Assembly: GCA_033297205.1 (NCBI GenBank)
Contig: MU859087.1
Location: 181,658 to 245,657 of the forward strand
Reading direction: 5' to 3'
From: Pseudoneurospora amorphoporcata
Lineage: Eukaryota; Ascomycota; Sordariomycetes; Sordariales; Sordariaceae
DNA: 64,000 bases
Shown one piece after another: positions 1 to 10,831 of this stretch. Both the position numbers and the translations under genes were made by a program. How positions within the stretch are numbered: position 1 is the first letter of the stretch; each line of letters begins with the position of its first letter. The notes beneath the pieces are model-generated. The model made no database searches, had not been told where the DNA came from, and saw only the letters and a program-made list of their open reading frames with translations.

Positions 1-2426
1 TCCTTCATGATGTTCTCGTTCGGGCTCTGAGTGAGTCCCAGCTCATACGCGTGCGCCTTGACCCAAGTCAAGGCCACCTCGACACTCTCCTTCAGCACAT
101 CACCGAGTTTGCCCGTCAGCTGGACGCTGCCGTTGCCTGGCATGTCGGCCACCTCGATGAAGAGGATACTACCATTTCCACCGGAACTGTATGCAACCAG
201 ACCAGTCACAATTCCTGGACGGCTAGTCTTCTCGGCTATCTCCTCTTCAAACTTCTCAATGCCCAAAAACTTCTCCAAATCGTCTACGGTCAGTTGTGGG
301 TTGTAGTTCTCAGGATGTCCCGAGTCCTTGGCGTCGGCGAACTCGACGGCTTTGCCACGCGCAACGGACGAGATCTCCCGCTCTAGGTTGCGCACGCCAG
401 CCTCCCGCGTGTACGACTCGATGATCTTGGACACGACTTCTGGAGTGAAGGAAACCTGTGATTCGTCAAGGCCGTTGACCCGAAGTTGCTTGGGAACCAG
501 GTGCTGCATCGCAATGTGGCGCTTTTCGAGAGTCGTGTAGCCCGGAATGTAGATTGTCTCCATTCGATCCAGCAACGGTGCCGGAATGGTATCGAGACTG
601 TTCGCCGTGGCGATGAACAACACCTTGCTGAGATCAATAGGCACATTAACATAGTGATCGGTGAAATTATGGTTCTGCTCAGGGTCGAGGACCTCGAGCA
701 TAGCCGCCGAAGGGTCACCGTGAATGCTAGAGCCGCCGACCTTGTCGATCTCGTCAAGGAGGAAGACAGGATTTGCTACGCCTACTTTCTTCAGACCCTG
801 GACAATAAGACCAGGCATGGCGGCGACATAGGTACGTCTATGACCGCGAATTTCTGCTTCGTCTCTCACACCACCCAGAGAAATTCTATGGAATTTCCTT
901 CCCAAAGCAGTGGCGACCGATCGAGCAAGACTCGTCTTTCCAACACCTGGAGGTCCAACCAGGAGGAGAATGGGGGACTTGTCCACCATGCGCCTGCTCT
1001 TCAAAGCCTCGAGTTTGGCACCACCGGCCTTGACCTTTTCGTCAATACTAAGGTCGATAGTAGAAGGTTGAGCAGCGTCTTCTTTACTGTCCTCGGATGC
1101 TACCCCGAGTTCCTGTTCGATCTGCTTGATCTGGCTATCCACGTCATCATTAATGGCTTGCTTGAGACGAAGGACTGCCAAATACTCGAGCAGGCGCTTC
1201 TTGACCTTGTCTAGTCCATAGTGATCCTCGTCGAGTTGCTTCCTTGCCCGGGTAAGGGTGTCGGGACCCAGGCGATCATCTGTAGTAGTCGTCCAGGGGA
1301 TCTCTGACAAAGTTTCAAGATATGTCCGAGTCACGGCATACTCGGCCTGTGCTGGATGTATCTTTTTCAATCTCTTGATCTCCCGATCAGCCACCTTGGC
1401 CGCTTCAGGGCTGAGTCGTGCGGCACCGAGGCGTTTCTGCAGCTCTTCGATCTCGTTAGGCTCCTGGTCGTCGTCCGGATTTCCACCTCGTCCCATGAAG
1501 CCGCCCTGTGGTGGGAACGGCATGCCTACGCCCTGTCCTGGGGCTTTGACAGGCGGCTTTACCTTTCCAGGCTTTGTCGAATCGGAGTCCATTGGGATTG
1601 GCAGACTCGTGGCTGTGATGGTGGTGATCTTCATGCTGTTCTTAATGTTTGTTACCTGGCGGTCAAGCAGCTCGATCACCTTGGCCACACGTTCCTTGAC
1701 GTCGATCAAGGTCAGAATCTGGAGCTTTTCCTCATACGAGGATTCGACAATGTTGGCCATAAAGTCTGCGAGGGCACCGGGATACTTCTGCTTCGCAATA
1801 TAGAAGTCGAGACGCCGGGCAAGCAGAGGTGACAGGCCAGGGGTGCCGGAAGACTGTGGTAGAAGTGATGACAGCCGGAGGATTGTGACAAACTGCCTGG
1901 ACAGGAGCTTGAGAGACATGAAGAGCTCCTCGAGGGCGGAGTCTGTGATCAGAGCGGGATCGGCGTAGCTGGAGACCTTGCCTTCCAGGTAAGCCTTGTC
2001 CGCGATAACCTTTTCGACGTGAATTCGTGTCACACCCTCGACCAGCAAAGTGAACTCGCCTGTACCACGCCCCTCAACACCAGTGATCTTCGCAGCAACG
2101 CCATATGGGAAGAGGTCAGCCTTGGTAGCCTTTGACGGATCAACATCGGCCGCGGTTTCGATCTTGTTGTCGCCATTCTCAATCAGAAGATGACCCTCCG
2201 GTCCGAGTAAGGGGGATGCCAGGGGCACGCAGGCAATGGGGATCGTATCGATGCGCCCATTGGGAGTTCTGGAAGCGGCCTTCGCGTAAACGGCGGCGAG
2301 CAACGAGGCGATGTCGGGCCTGGTAGACGAAACTGCAATGCGCTGGACAACGCCTGGTAGGAGGATGGTCCCCTTAGGAAGCGGAAGAAGCGGTATCGTG
2401 ACCGTCGGTGCTCGCGTGGGAGCCAT
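1..2426 (-). CDS. Lon protease homolog 2, peroxisomal (3' end outside window)
   Basis: ATP-dependent Lon-type serine protease that degrades damaged or unneeded matrix proteins. The frame runs without interruption from the ATG at 2426-2424 to the window edge, giving about 808 residues and no intron. The LON substrate-binding domain fills the N-terminal part, followed by the AAA+ module with Walker A GPPGVGKT (about 491-498) and Walker B FLLDEIDK (about 555-562). The beginning of the C-terminal protease domain is visible at the edge, but the catalytic Ser/Lys dyad and any C-terminal peroxisomal targeting signal lie beyond position 1. The N-terminus starts directly with proline-rich sequence and lacks the long basic presequence of the mitochondrial paralogue Pim1, which favours the peroxisomal type. 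That placement is from family knowledge. The complete family members are about 900-950 residues, so roughly the last 100-140 are missing here. Confidence 0.93.
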   Translation of the reverse strand, partial: MAPTRAPTVTIPLLPLPKGTILLPGVVQRIAVSSTRPDIASLLAAVYAKAASRTPNGRIDTIPIACVPLASPLLGPEGHLLIENGDNKIETAADVDPSKATKADLFPYGVAAKITGVEGRGTGEFTLLVEGVTRIHVEKVIADKAYLEGKVSSYADPALITDSALEELFMSLKLLSRQFVTILRLSSLLPQSSGTPGLSPLLARRLDFYIAKQKYPGALADFMANIVESSYEEKLQILTLIDVKERVAKVIELLDRQVTNIKNSMKITTITATSLPIPMDSDSTKPGKVKPPVKAPGQGVGMPFPPQGGFMGRGGNPDDDQEPNEIEELQKRLGAARLSPEAAKVADREIKRLKKIHPAQAEYAVTRTYLETLSEIPWTTTTDDRLGPDTLTRARKQLDEDHYGLDKVKKRLLEYLAVLRLKQAINDDVDSQIKQIEQELGVASEDSKEDAAQPSTIDLSIDEKVKAGGAKLEALKSRRMVDKSPILLLVGPPGVGKTSLARSVATALGRKFHRISLGGVRDEAEIRGHRRTYVAAMPGLIVQGLKKVGVANPVFLLDEIDKVGGSSIHGDPSAAMLEVLDPEQNHNFTDHYVNVPIDLSKVLFIATANSLDTIPAPLLDRMETIYIPGYTTLEKRHIAMQHLVPKQLRVNGLDESQVSFTPEVVSKIIESYTREAGVRNLEREISSVARGKAVEFADAKDSGHPENYNPQLTVDDLEKFLGIEKFEEEIAEKTSRPGIVTGLVAYSSGGNGSILFIEVADMPGNGSVQLTGKLGDVLKESVEVALTWVKAHAYELGLTQSPNENIMK

Positions 2427-3644
2427 GAGGACGTCGACTTATAGTGTAATGTCGAAAAATCCGGGAAATCTGGGGAAACCGGGATCGGTCTTGTAGAGGG
2501 GATATAGAGCGGGTAGGCAGGTATGATTATCGATTTGCTTATCTAAATCGGGGTGCTGATAGTCGTAATGGTTTATGTCATCGTAGTCGTGGTTTCGAGA
2601 GGGACAAAATCGAAAAACTCGAATGCGTGTAGTCCACTACAATATGCGGCAAACGTGATGACGGGTAGTACAAGTAGAGGCGCGGTTGTGATGACAAAGG
2701 TGCCGTTCTCGGCTCAGCGGAAAGGGATATTATTTTAGAAGTAGCAGGTAATGCGGTCCGTCTTGGTTGACGTAGGGTTCAACTGCGGTCTGCGTGATGA
2801 TTTGATGCGATGTTGGAAAGTTCGATTCACGTCTGATTGCGCTACGGGCTGAGGTCGACGATGGGATGAAACGGCGGCGAGGGGGTGACGGGGTTGTTAA
2901 AGTGCACGCAGCAGCTGAATGGAAGTCACCTCCGCAGTGCATGGGGCAAATAGTGGAGATGCGGGCGGCTGGCGGTCGGTAGTGGAGCTCTTTGTCAAGG
3001 ACATCCGTGGAACGGTATCGGCCACCTTCCATCCATCAACCGAGGCAGAAGCGACGCGTTGGAATAGGTCACGCTTTCTCGTTCTGAAAGCACCCAAATT
3101 TCAGCGTATCTCAAGCCGAGAACACGCTGTAAAACGTTCGAGGTTGCTCTCGACCGACCCGGCGTCACGCAAATACCTAGCCGTTGACACCGTCGTGGTC
3201 CCGTCTCCTCCGTCCAGGACGTGCTTCCAAGATACGCAGCTCACCAAACCTCCCGAAGCTCTCGGGCTCCTGACAGTATCTATCTGTTCACTCGTACGCT
3301 TCTCATGGGTCCCAATGGGAGTCACGACAACGCTTGGTGATGGGTAGATGCGTGGTTGTATCCAGTGTTCTGCCTTGGAGTACTGTATTGTATTTTAATA
3401 TGTCAGAATTCAGACTTACCTCCTTTGAATTGCTCTGGGTTAGGGTTATACCTGCATCCAGACTCGACACATACAAGTATCTGCGAGTTGAGAGACTTCT
3501 CACGTCAACTTGGTCCAACCAAATAGTCAACATGACAACGTTAGAAGCTCCGCGATTCAATTCCTTCTCCTTGTTCCTCTGCCAGCCATACAGAAATCCA
3601 AATGTCTAGACCCCTCAGCTTCCTTGTTCCCTTCTTGACCCTAC
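2427..3644. other. Intergenic, 5' flank of the Lon gene
   Basis: No convincing gene. Short ORFs on both strands lack recognisable similarity and ATG context. The part next to 2426 is the upstream region of the Lon gene. A single TTAGGGTTA telobox-like motif occurs near 3439. Confidence 0.5.
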
Positions 3645-4116
3645 TCAGTACCCACCTCTCTCAGCGACAGCCTGCACCTGTCCCGCAACACTCCTTGGTA
3701 TAAACTGCGCAAGATCCAGCACTCCAACCCCGTTAATCAGACTAAGCTGGAGCAAATCGAGCTTCAGACCGGCAAGGCCGAAGCCGTTAAACAGACCGCG
3801 CCGCTGAAACTGAAGGAGAGTCTGCAACTGCTGCAGCTGGAGCTGGCGCTGAACGTCGAACGAAGGGGCTTGGAAGAGGTCTCGAAATCCAACGATGTTC
3901 AAGTTGTGGGCGGAACTGAGAACGGAGAGGAGTTGGAGATCCAAAACGTTGATGTTGAGGAGATGGTTGAGATTGACTTGATTGAAATTGGTGAGGTTGT
4001 TAAGTGGGGTGAGATCGAAGATGGCCCCCTCTGTGATGATGGCCTTTGGGGTTTGCGCTGGAAGCGACGGCAGCGAAGGGGACAACCGTGGAGATGAGAA
4101 AGTTGCTGGGCTTCAT
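3645..4116 (-). pseudogene. Putative small secreted Leu/Gln/Asn-rich protein, apparent frameshift after the signal peptide
   Basis: Two pieces fit together. From the ATG at 4116-4114 a good signal peptide is encoded (MKPSNFLISTVVPFAAVASS), after which that frame runs out. One base further on, a second frame opens at about the cleavage site and runs to the stop at 3645-3647 with a uniform Leu/Asn/Gln-rich sequence (QTPKAIITEG, then many LQ, NL and LQQLQ units, then FIPRSVAGQ). No conventional intron restores the frame; the only GT...AG pairs at the junction give 29 or 56 nt and the wrong phase. Either the gene is broken by a 1-nt insertion or the base call is wrong. I do not recognise the family. 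Joined, it would be about 155 residues, secreted. The ORF without the signal peptide has no ATG start. Confidence 0.45.
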
Positions 4117-6102
4117 CCTGGCGGTCGGAGGTTGGTGAAAATGAGAGATTACGAGATTGTGGCTATGAAAACTTGTACAAGAGGCACGAATGGAATGTGT
4201 CTTGTCAGTATCCTTCAATTCATATCACTCCTATGTGATGATGATCACCGTTTGTGCACATACCTGAACTTCTTTCTAGGATAAAGAGTAAAAGTTAGAG
4301 TGAGCCCAGCTATACACTTTGTTAATATGCAAATGCCAAATGAGATTTGACAACGAAAACACTACCTCTGGGAGATGAACGTCTGAAATTGGGAATCTGA
4401 CAGCATGCCTTAAAAAAAAAACTAGAAGTGTGAGGGACAGACACAACAAACATCTTCGAGTTATCCTCTACATGAGGTCTTATCGCAACGCAAACTTCTA
4501 CGAAGTACGAGAACTAGCATAAGCACTACCTAGTTTCGTGTCTAGGCTCTCGGTGACTTTTGTTGATTTCGGAAAGCGGAACAGAATGTGATCCGGAGTA
4601 TGATCAGTGTGGAACAGAAGCCACCGTCAAGAATTTCGAACTAATGCTCGAAGACAAGGTAGATACATATGGGACTGAAAGACACATCAGACTGGTTCAA
4701 GTGTCGACTGCCTTATGCACTGGACCCATACCAGCTGCATGGCTCGGGAGAGTCCACGACCGAAGAACCCGGTTTGTCAGGGGCTTGGCTAGATGTATGA
4801 AGACGTACCTTGAGATTATGAAGAACACACATCTTAGTTGGATACAACGTGGTTCGGTTCATTTTCGACCATTTGAGGCTTGGGCTGTAGATGGAGAGGC
4901 CGAGTGTCATCACGGGTTACCTCCAAGCACCAAGATTCGGAACAGTCGATGTTTTGTGTTGAAGAGTCCATAGAGCGGCGGGCTATGAAGGCCAATCTGT
5001 GGATTTTCCATTTCTTGTGGATTGAATTGGGAAAGAATGAAGTCAATGTCTGGGGGGGGGGGGGATAGTGGCGAGAGCCGCATATCCACCGTCCGAGATC
5101 CACCCCCGCGTTAACGTTGGATCTGGGGCGCATGAACGGGCCCCATCCGCTCCGAACCCCTGATCGTGACGCCAAACTGTTACAGGGTTCGGGTTCGAGG
5201 TATTCCATTGATGGGGATATACTTCTTTTCGCCCAAATAGTTTCCTCATAACCCCATACCGCACCATGGCTCTCTTGTTCGGTCTGCTAGCACCCCGATC
5301 CCAAAAGAGAGTGCATGGTTTTTGGGACTCGGGAGCCCCTGCGCATCCGAGCTACTATGATGCATCTTTCCAGGCAAAAGGAAGCCATTCCGACTGCGTA
5401 TCGCCATCTGGACTCTGGGCTAGGGGCATAACTTCGAGTTGAAATTCCATTGAGGGGAACTTGAGGGAAATGACTGAAGTCACCAAGGCGCGGAAGACCA
5501 AGGCACAGTTTCCTGGGCAGAGCTGGCACAAGCTGATGGTGAAACAGACTTCGAGTTCCTAGACAACACCTCAAGTAGCAGGTATGTGGCTAGGCAAGAG
5601 CAGTTCTTTAAAGTTCTATTAGTCCTTTCCCCAACACCCAGGCAGGACGGCATGGTTGAACACGAATACCTGCCGTTGTTATTCTTCGAGGGAGCTCGAG
5701 TATGCTGTGGGGAGCAATTGTAGCAAAGCATGTTAACGATCCTGTATGGGTAGAGGTTCCTTCGAACCAAACAGGATACTGACTGGTCGGACCATGCTTT
5801 CCTCGCAGAGGCGTATCCCGAACCGTTGGTTGCTGAAGAAAAGGCTCATTTGTAATCGGCCAACAAGACATCCGCCTCTTTGATCACTCACTGTGAGCAA
5901 TGTAGCCAGGGACATGTGATATCCTATAGATCGAGGAATGGCAAGCACCATCATGACCCAGTTGGAGATGTGGCCCACATCCGTGGATTGAGCAGCTCGT
6001 ATGTACAATATTGATGACGTACGTCGTCTAGTTACAGAGCGTATATTATGGGTCATAGATGTCCATTTCCTCGGAGATCCAATAGCGTGTTCGGAGCTAT
6101 CA
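4117..6102. other. Intergenic, no gene seen
   Basis: About 2 kb with scattered ORFs of 60-150 codons on both strands, none recognisable and several without ATG. A run of 13 G lies at 5052-5064. Positions 5080-5200 are locally GC-rich. Confidence 0.45.
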
Positions 6103-6474
6103 TCACCTGTCGGACGGGGACGAAGGGTTGTTGTTATTGTCGTCTTTGTGGAAGCCGAGCATGCTGCCGAGCGCACCCCCGGGCTTGGGCACTGGGCACT
6201 CTCTCTTCAGAGCTCGTGCCCTATCTGCGTCGCTAGGCCCAGGCTCTGTCTCAAACTGCAGGATCTCGTCCTTGCCTTCGGTGTTTTCCACGCGCCTGCG
6301 TCTGCGTCTTTTGGGCTGTCCGTCGGCAGACATATCTCCATCGGCGAAGGCAACCCTGGGGGCGGGGCACGGCAGTATGTGAGGGACGCCGACGACAAGG
6401 AAGCTGGCCACGACAGTTGCTGCGAAGAGGGAGGAAGTCATACGCGACCTCGGGTGAAGGTGAGGCGGGGGCAT
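6103..6474 (-). CDS. Conserved small single-pass membrane protein of unknown function
   Basis: Encodes 123 residues from the ATG at 6474-6472, stopping at 6103-6105 (TGA), without introns. A hydrophobic segment near residues 13-33 follows a basic N-terminus and ends in an HILPCPAPR motif. A very basic stretch (KRRRRRR) comes next, and near the C-terminus there is a CPVPKPGG motif before LGSMLGF. The two proline-flanked cysteine motifs look like conserved landmarks, and the layout suits a small mitochondrial or ER membrane protein. I cannot name the family. A second in-frame ATG at 6441-6439 begins nearer the membrane segment. Single-exon structure and the motif pattern argue that it is real; function and location are not known from the sequence. 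Confidence 0.6.
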   Translation of the reverse strand: MPPPHLHPRSRMTSSLFAATVVASFLVVGVPHILPCPAPRVAFADGDMSADGQPKRRRRRRVENTEGKDEILQFETEPGPSDADRARALKRECPVPKPGGALGSMLGFHKDDNNNNPSSPSDR

Positions 6475-7539
6475 GATGGGTGGGTGGTATTCGGATTTAG
6501 AGGGCGACCGGGCGAGATTGAACAAGAGAGAGGTCCAGAGGAAGGGGGGTCTAAGTCAAGGGGAGCTTGCGCCAATTTTTATCAGCCATTGAGGTTCGCA
6601 TTTTGGGCTCCGGGCCAACCGGACTCACTCGTGGCTGTTGCAACAGTTATAGGACCATCATGCGTCGGGAACGAACTGGACCCTTTGATATCACAAGATT
6701 GTTGAGGTCAACCTCAACGCGTAATGCGGATGTCAGGGTACCACGCAAGTGGGCGGGTTCCTTGTCAAGGGCGTCGTTGGGTGTGGGCTGGACCGTTGGA
6801 CGAGACCTGTCGTCGAGCTTCGGGAAGATGGAGCTTCGATTCCTCTTGCAGTTCGATACCTCTAGGTCCTCGAAATTATTTCGTCAGTGGACCCCTCGCC
6901 AGCTCCAGCTTTCAGCCTTGAGTGGCAGCTTCCCGCGTTGTTCCGCACTGGAATTGAAAGTGCATCTTCGCTCCTGCCCCAAGCTTCCCCACAGAAGGTA
7001 CGTACCTGAGCTTGTCTAGCGCTAAAATCTGACCAATGGTGGCTAGCATGTCGATAAGAACGCACGACCCGTTTGACATTCGCTCTCCCCACCAGACAGG
7101 GATTTCTACAGTTCACTTGGCAGTCCCAGGTCCCTGGGCCTGTCGCTACTCCTTGCTCCCTGCTTCTTGCTGGATTGGCGACCACTGCCATGCCATTCTT
7201 GCCATTCTCGAGGTTGTGGTTCTGCACCATCCCCAGGCTCCCGTCACAAAAAAACAGCCGCCAGCCTAGTGCACCTCGGCTCAGACAAGCTCATCCGCCC
7301 CATCCCCACGACATCATCGCGATTGATCCCAAGAGCGTTCCGACCTGTGCTTGTTACATCTGCAAGCGGGCCAGAAACATCTCGGCATAGCATGACGCGA
7401 AGCTGACGCGACCCTACGAGACATCGCATTTCAATTTCCATTTACATAGACAAGCTTCGGCCCGGCTTGGTCTTCCCGTTCTGCGCGGCATCCACTCGCA
7501 TCAAAGCAGCATTACTTATCACCGATAAACTTGACAGCC
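6475..7539. other. Intergenic between small membrane protein and phosphatase genes
   Basis: Divergent spacer of about 1.07 kb. ORFs here on both strands are not recognisable. It should contain the promoters of both flanking genes; no specific element could be assigned. Confidence 0.5.
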
Positions 7540-9025
7540 ATGAGTGATCTGGACAGGTTAGTGCCCTTGCGCTCTTGCGACCGGGCATACGCACCCCCCG
7601 CCGGCGACCTTCGTTCGTGATGCCTGACCTCTTTGGATAGGGCGATCGCTCAGCTGCGAGCATGCCGGCCAATACCAGAATCAGACGTCCGCGAACTCTG
7701 TCATAAGGCACGAGAAATTTTGATTGAAGAGGGGAATGTAGTCACAGTTAATGCGCCGGTAACGGTATGTCTCGAGCTCACATCACCGAAATGAAGACGC
7801 ACCGAATCTGACCTAGCGGGAACAAGATATGCGGAGATATTCATGGCCAGTTTCACGATCTGATGGAACTATTCCGCGTCGGCGGCGATCCTCCCGATAC
7901 CAATTATCTCTTTATGGGTAGAGTTGTTCCTGGCCTGGAATTCCTACCACCGAGATCATGTTAAGCTGACTGTTCCGTTTTCGGATACTGGCAGGCGATT
8001 TCGTTGACCGCGGCTTCTACTCGCTCGAAACATTCTTACTTCTTCTCTGTCTCAAAGTTCGATACCCCGACCGCATGACCCTCATCAGAGGCAACCACGA
8101 GTCACGGCAGATCACGACGGTGTACGGTTTCTACGACGAGTGCTATAGGAAATATGGCAGCGCAAACGTTTGGCGCTACTGCTGCGATGTCTTCGACTAT
8201 CTCGCCTTGGGCGCTATCGTTCTTGGGGCCTCCAACACTATCTCCCCAAGTGCCGGGGAGTCCAGTATACCAACAACACCTGAAGGGGACGAGGTGGAAA
8301 TCGAGGTGTGCAACGCACAGGGCGAAGTGATGAGCAGGTTTCCTCGGCCCACCAAGGGAACAAATAACGATTTACAGAGCAGGACCAACGGGATACCACC
8401 GCCGAGTAATACGGGCCCGCCTGGTTCAGGGGCGTCGGGATCGAGCAGAGGAACAGTGGGCAACCCAGCCGGCGCCGTCCTATGTGTGCACGGCGGCCTT
8501 AGTCCACTGATAGACAAGGTCGATAAGATCAGACTTCTCGACCGAAAGCAGGAGGTTCCTCATGAGGGCGCTATGTGCGACCTCTTGTGGTCCGATCCGG
8601 ACGAGATTGACGGTTGGGGGTTGTCGCCTCGTGGTGCCGGCTTCCTTTTTGGAGCCGATATCGTCAAGGTGTTTAACCATCGCAATGACCTCAGTCTGAT
8701 CGCCCGTGCCCATCAGCTGGTCATGGAAGGTTTTAAGGAGATGTTTGATGCCAGCATCGTTACCGTTTGGTCGGCGCCAAATTACTGCTACCGCTGCGGA
8801 AACGTTGCTGCACTTCTTGAGCTATCGGAAGATGACTCGGGCTGGGGCGTGCTCGCCCGCAGTAATGGGGATGTCAATCGCAGTGATGGCGGTGGAGGTG
8901 GGCTCGGGGACAGTGACCCACAACCGATGAAGGGTCCAGCAAGGCGCTACCGGGTCTTCCAGGCGGCTCCTCAGGACTCGAGGGGAATGCCAGCCAAGAA
9001 GCCAGTTGCCGACTACTTCTTGTAA
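7540..9025 (+). CDS. PP2A-like Ser/Thr phosphatase catalytic subunit, PP4 (Pph3) / Ppg1 type
   Basis: Four exons: 7540-7556, 7641-7764, 7827-7917 and 7995-9025, giving 420 residues; all junctions keep frame. All metallophosphatase signatures are present: GDIHGQ, GDFVDRG and RGNHES (metal and phosphate binding), then CVHGGLSP, WSDP, RAHQLVMEG and SAPNYCYRCGN. The C-terminus KKPVADYFL matches the methylated DYFL tail of PP2A-like enzymes, and KPVADYFL together with the N-terminal SDLDR suits PP4. It is about 110 residues longer than metazoan PP4. The main reason is a low-complexity insert of about 80 residues (roughly 155-236) between GAIVLGAS and GAVLCVHGG; a smaller Gly/Asp-rich insert lies near the C-terminus. 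PP4 acts in the DNA-damage checkpoint and carbon/nitrogen signalling in yeast. Filamentous-fungal genes named ppg1 are an alternative assignment. Confidence 0.92.
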
Positions 9026-10261
9026 CCGGTAACTAGGACTCGTCAGAATACGTTGTCCTGGCTTCGGTCTACCAAAGACAAGTGGGCCAATTTCAAGTAC
9101 GATGTTTTGCCAAATTTGTGTCTTGCTTTGGGATATTATACCCCTGCGTCTTGGATTTTGGATTTAAAGATGTCTAACTGTTCGCGAAAAGGCAGGAAAC
9201 AGGGTGTGAAATTACCTTGGTCCAGGGAACATGGGCATAAAGTGCGCGGGACAAATCAACTTGATTTGAATAAATCACTGAATAGATCTGGCAACCCCAA
9301 GATCATCGCATAACTGTCCAGAAAATGCGTGATTCGGGTTTTGGGTGATGTTGGTGGGTTAGCATTCATTCCTCCGGCCGGCTGGGGCTTTCATGGAGTC
9401 GAAATCGGAGTGATTTTTATACATCGCCTTAGAAAAACATAACGGCTCTTGGAATAGGACTAGAGTTCCTGAAGAACAGTCGACACTCTCACTATTTGGC
9501 CCCGGTTACGACGAGTGTCAGTAGTCCTGACCTGTACGTATCCTGTTGCCAGCAGGTATCGTCCGATACTAGATGAGTTGCCATTGCGTGTTTGGGGGCC
9601 AGCCAGGCGGAGTTCCGGGGGGGAGTAGGTTACGTGGAGACGGATTTGGACTCATTTACGGCAGCTCCGATCCGGGATGATCGGCCTCGGACGGACCCAG
9701 CTCCATCCGGATGCGGGTCCTGCGTTTGGGTGGCTCCCGGACCAGGTCACCGTGCCCACCGGCCCGGAGGTTTGAACCCGAGTCATGAACCGACCGAAAA
9801 GCTCCGCACAGCCATGAACTGAGTTCCGTAGAGGCCCACCTCGATTAAATAGACAGTTGAGGTTTCCACATCAGCTTACAAGCTGTTGCTATTTACACCG
9901 AAACATTGCGAAAGGCATGATCGAGGAATGTTCACCATTCAAGTCACGCAAGGGGATCATATTTATCGCCCGGGTGGTTTGAAACTGAACGGTAAGAATA
10001 GGTCTCCTCTATGATCCATAAGAAAACTGAACCACATCAAAGTTAGCTTGATTCACGATGTATGCAGGTTTTGGAGCACCAGCGCAAGACAGCCAGCCAG
10101 CGGGGGGTAGCCGACGTTCAGTGTGTTCCAAAGATTGTATTATTACCGCCACTGGCCGGCCTCAACCTGTTAAGCCATGATGTCCTGTTATTCCATCAAG
10201 GCTTTTGAAAGCCATGTCCTGTCTCCCCGATGGCTGGTGGTGGCGAGACGTATGCCGAAAT
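9026..10261. other. Intergenic, no gene seen
   Basis: Convergent spacer between the phosphatase and the complex I gene; it should hold both 3' UTRs. Short ORFs, for example around 9592-9822, show no recognisable product. Confidence 0.5.
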
Positions 10262-10831
10262 CTACTTCTTCTCCTGCGTCGTCCCGTTTTCCTTTTGCGC
10301 CCGCTCGTACTCGATAATCTGTCTGCTCCAGCTGGCGTAGTTGAAATCGTCGCGTCAGCTTGCGAACATCCCCGCGGACTTGCGCGCGAATACGTTACGC
10401 AGGTATAGCCTGGAAGGGGATTCTGAACATACTATCTGCTGGGATAGAAGCGACCAGGCTCGGGCATCTTGTGACGGTACTCCTTCTCGGCGCTAAGCTT
10501 CCAGACTGCGGCAGTGATAAGGAAGACGACGCCGCCGATGACAGCCGTGTTCATCTTCCAGTTGGCCGGCTGAGCGTACCAACCACCCGAAGGTGACCAG
10601 ACGTGCTTGGGGTAGCTGGAGTTTAGAAGCGAAGGTAATGATTAGGACGGATCAATGACACGACACGGGGCTCGGTTGGAATAGAATGCGCGGAGGTTTT
10701 GCGCATGTTCGAGGACGATAGAACTCACGGAACTCGGGGACCGCCGCCCTATGGATGGGGAAAATAGTTAGCAGACGAAAGGCATAGTGTCGATGATGGA
10801 CATTCTAAGCAATTGGATGGATACGCACCAT
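10262..10831 (-). CDS. Small mitochondrial complex I (NADH:ubiquinone oxidoreductase) accessory subunit
   Basis: Hand-built model of four coding exons: 10829-10831 (the ATG alone), 10729-10748, 10433-10615 and 10262-10331. The product has 91 residues beginning MGGGPRVPYPKHVWSP. A single membrane segment (NTAVIGGVVFLITAAVW) is followed by a basic tail with PEPGRFYPSRYWSRQIIEYE. The three introns (80, 113 and 101 nt) have the donors GTGCGT, GTGAGT and GTATGT, all ending in AG, and the joined frame is continuous. The MGGGPRVPYPKHVWSP start and the RFYPSRYWS motif match what I know as a fungal complex I accessory subunit of the membrane arm; I am not certain of the standard subunit name. It lies divergent to mL44, another nuclear-encoded mitochondrial gene. 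Confidence 0.78.

Noticed and set aside
5080..5220. GC-rich stretch with CAGTTTGGCGTCACGATC (minus strand) resembling a retroelement primer-binding region
   Set aside because: No LTR, target duplication or coding remnant lies nearby; the likeness is too short.
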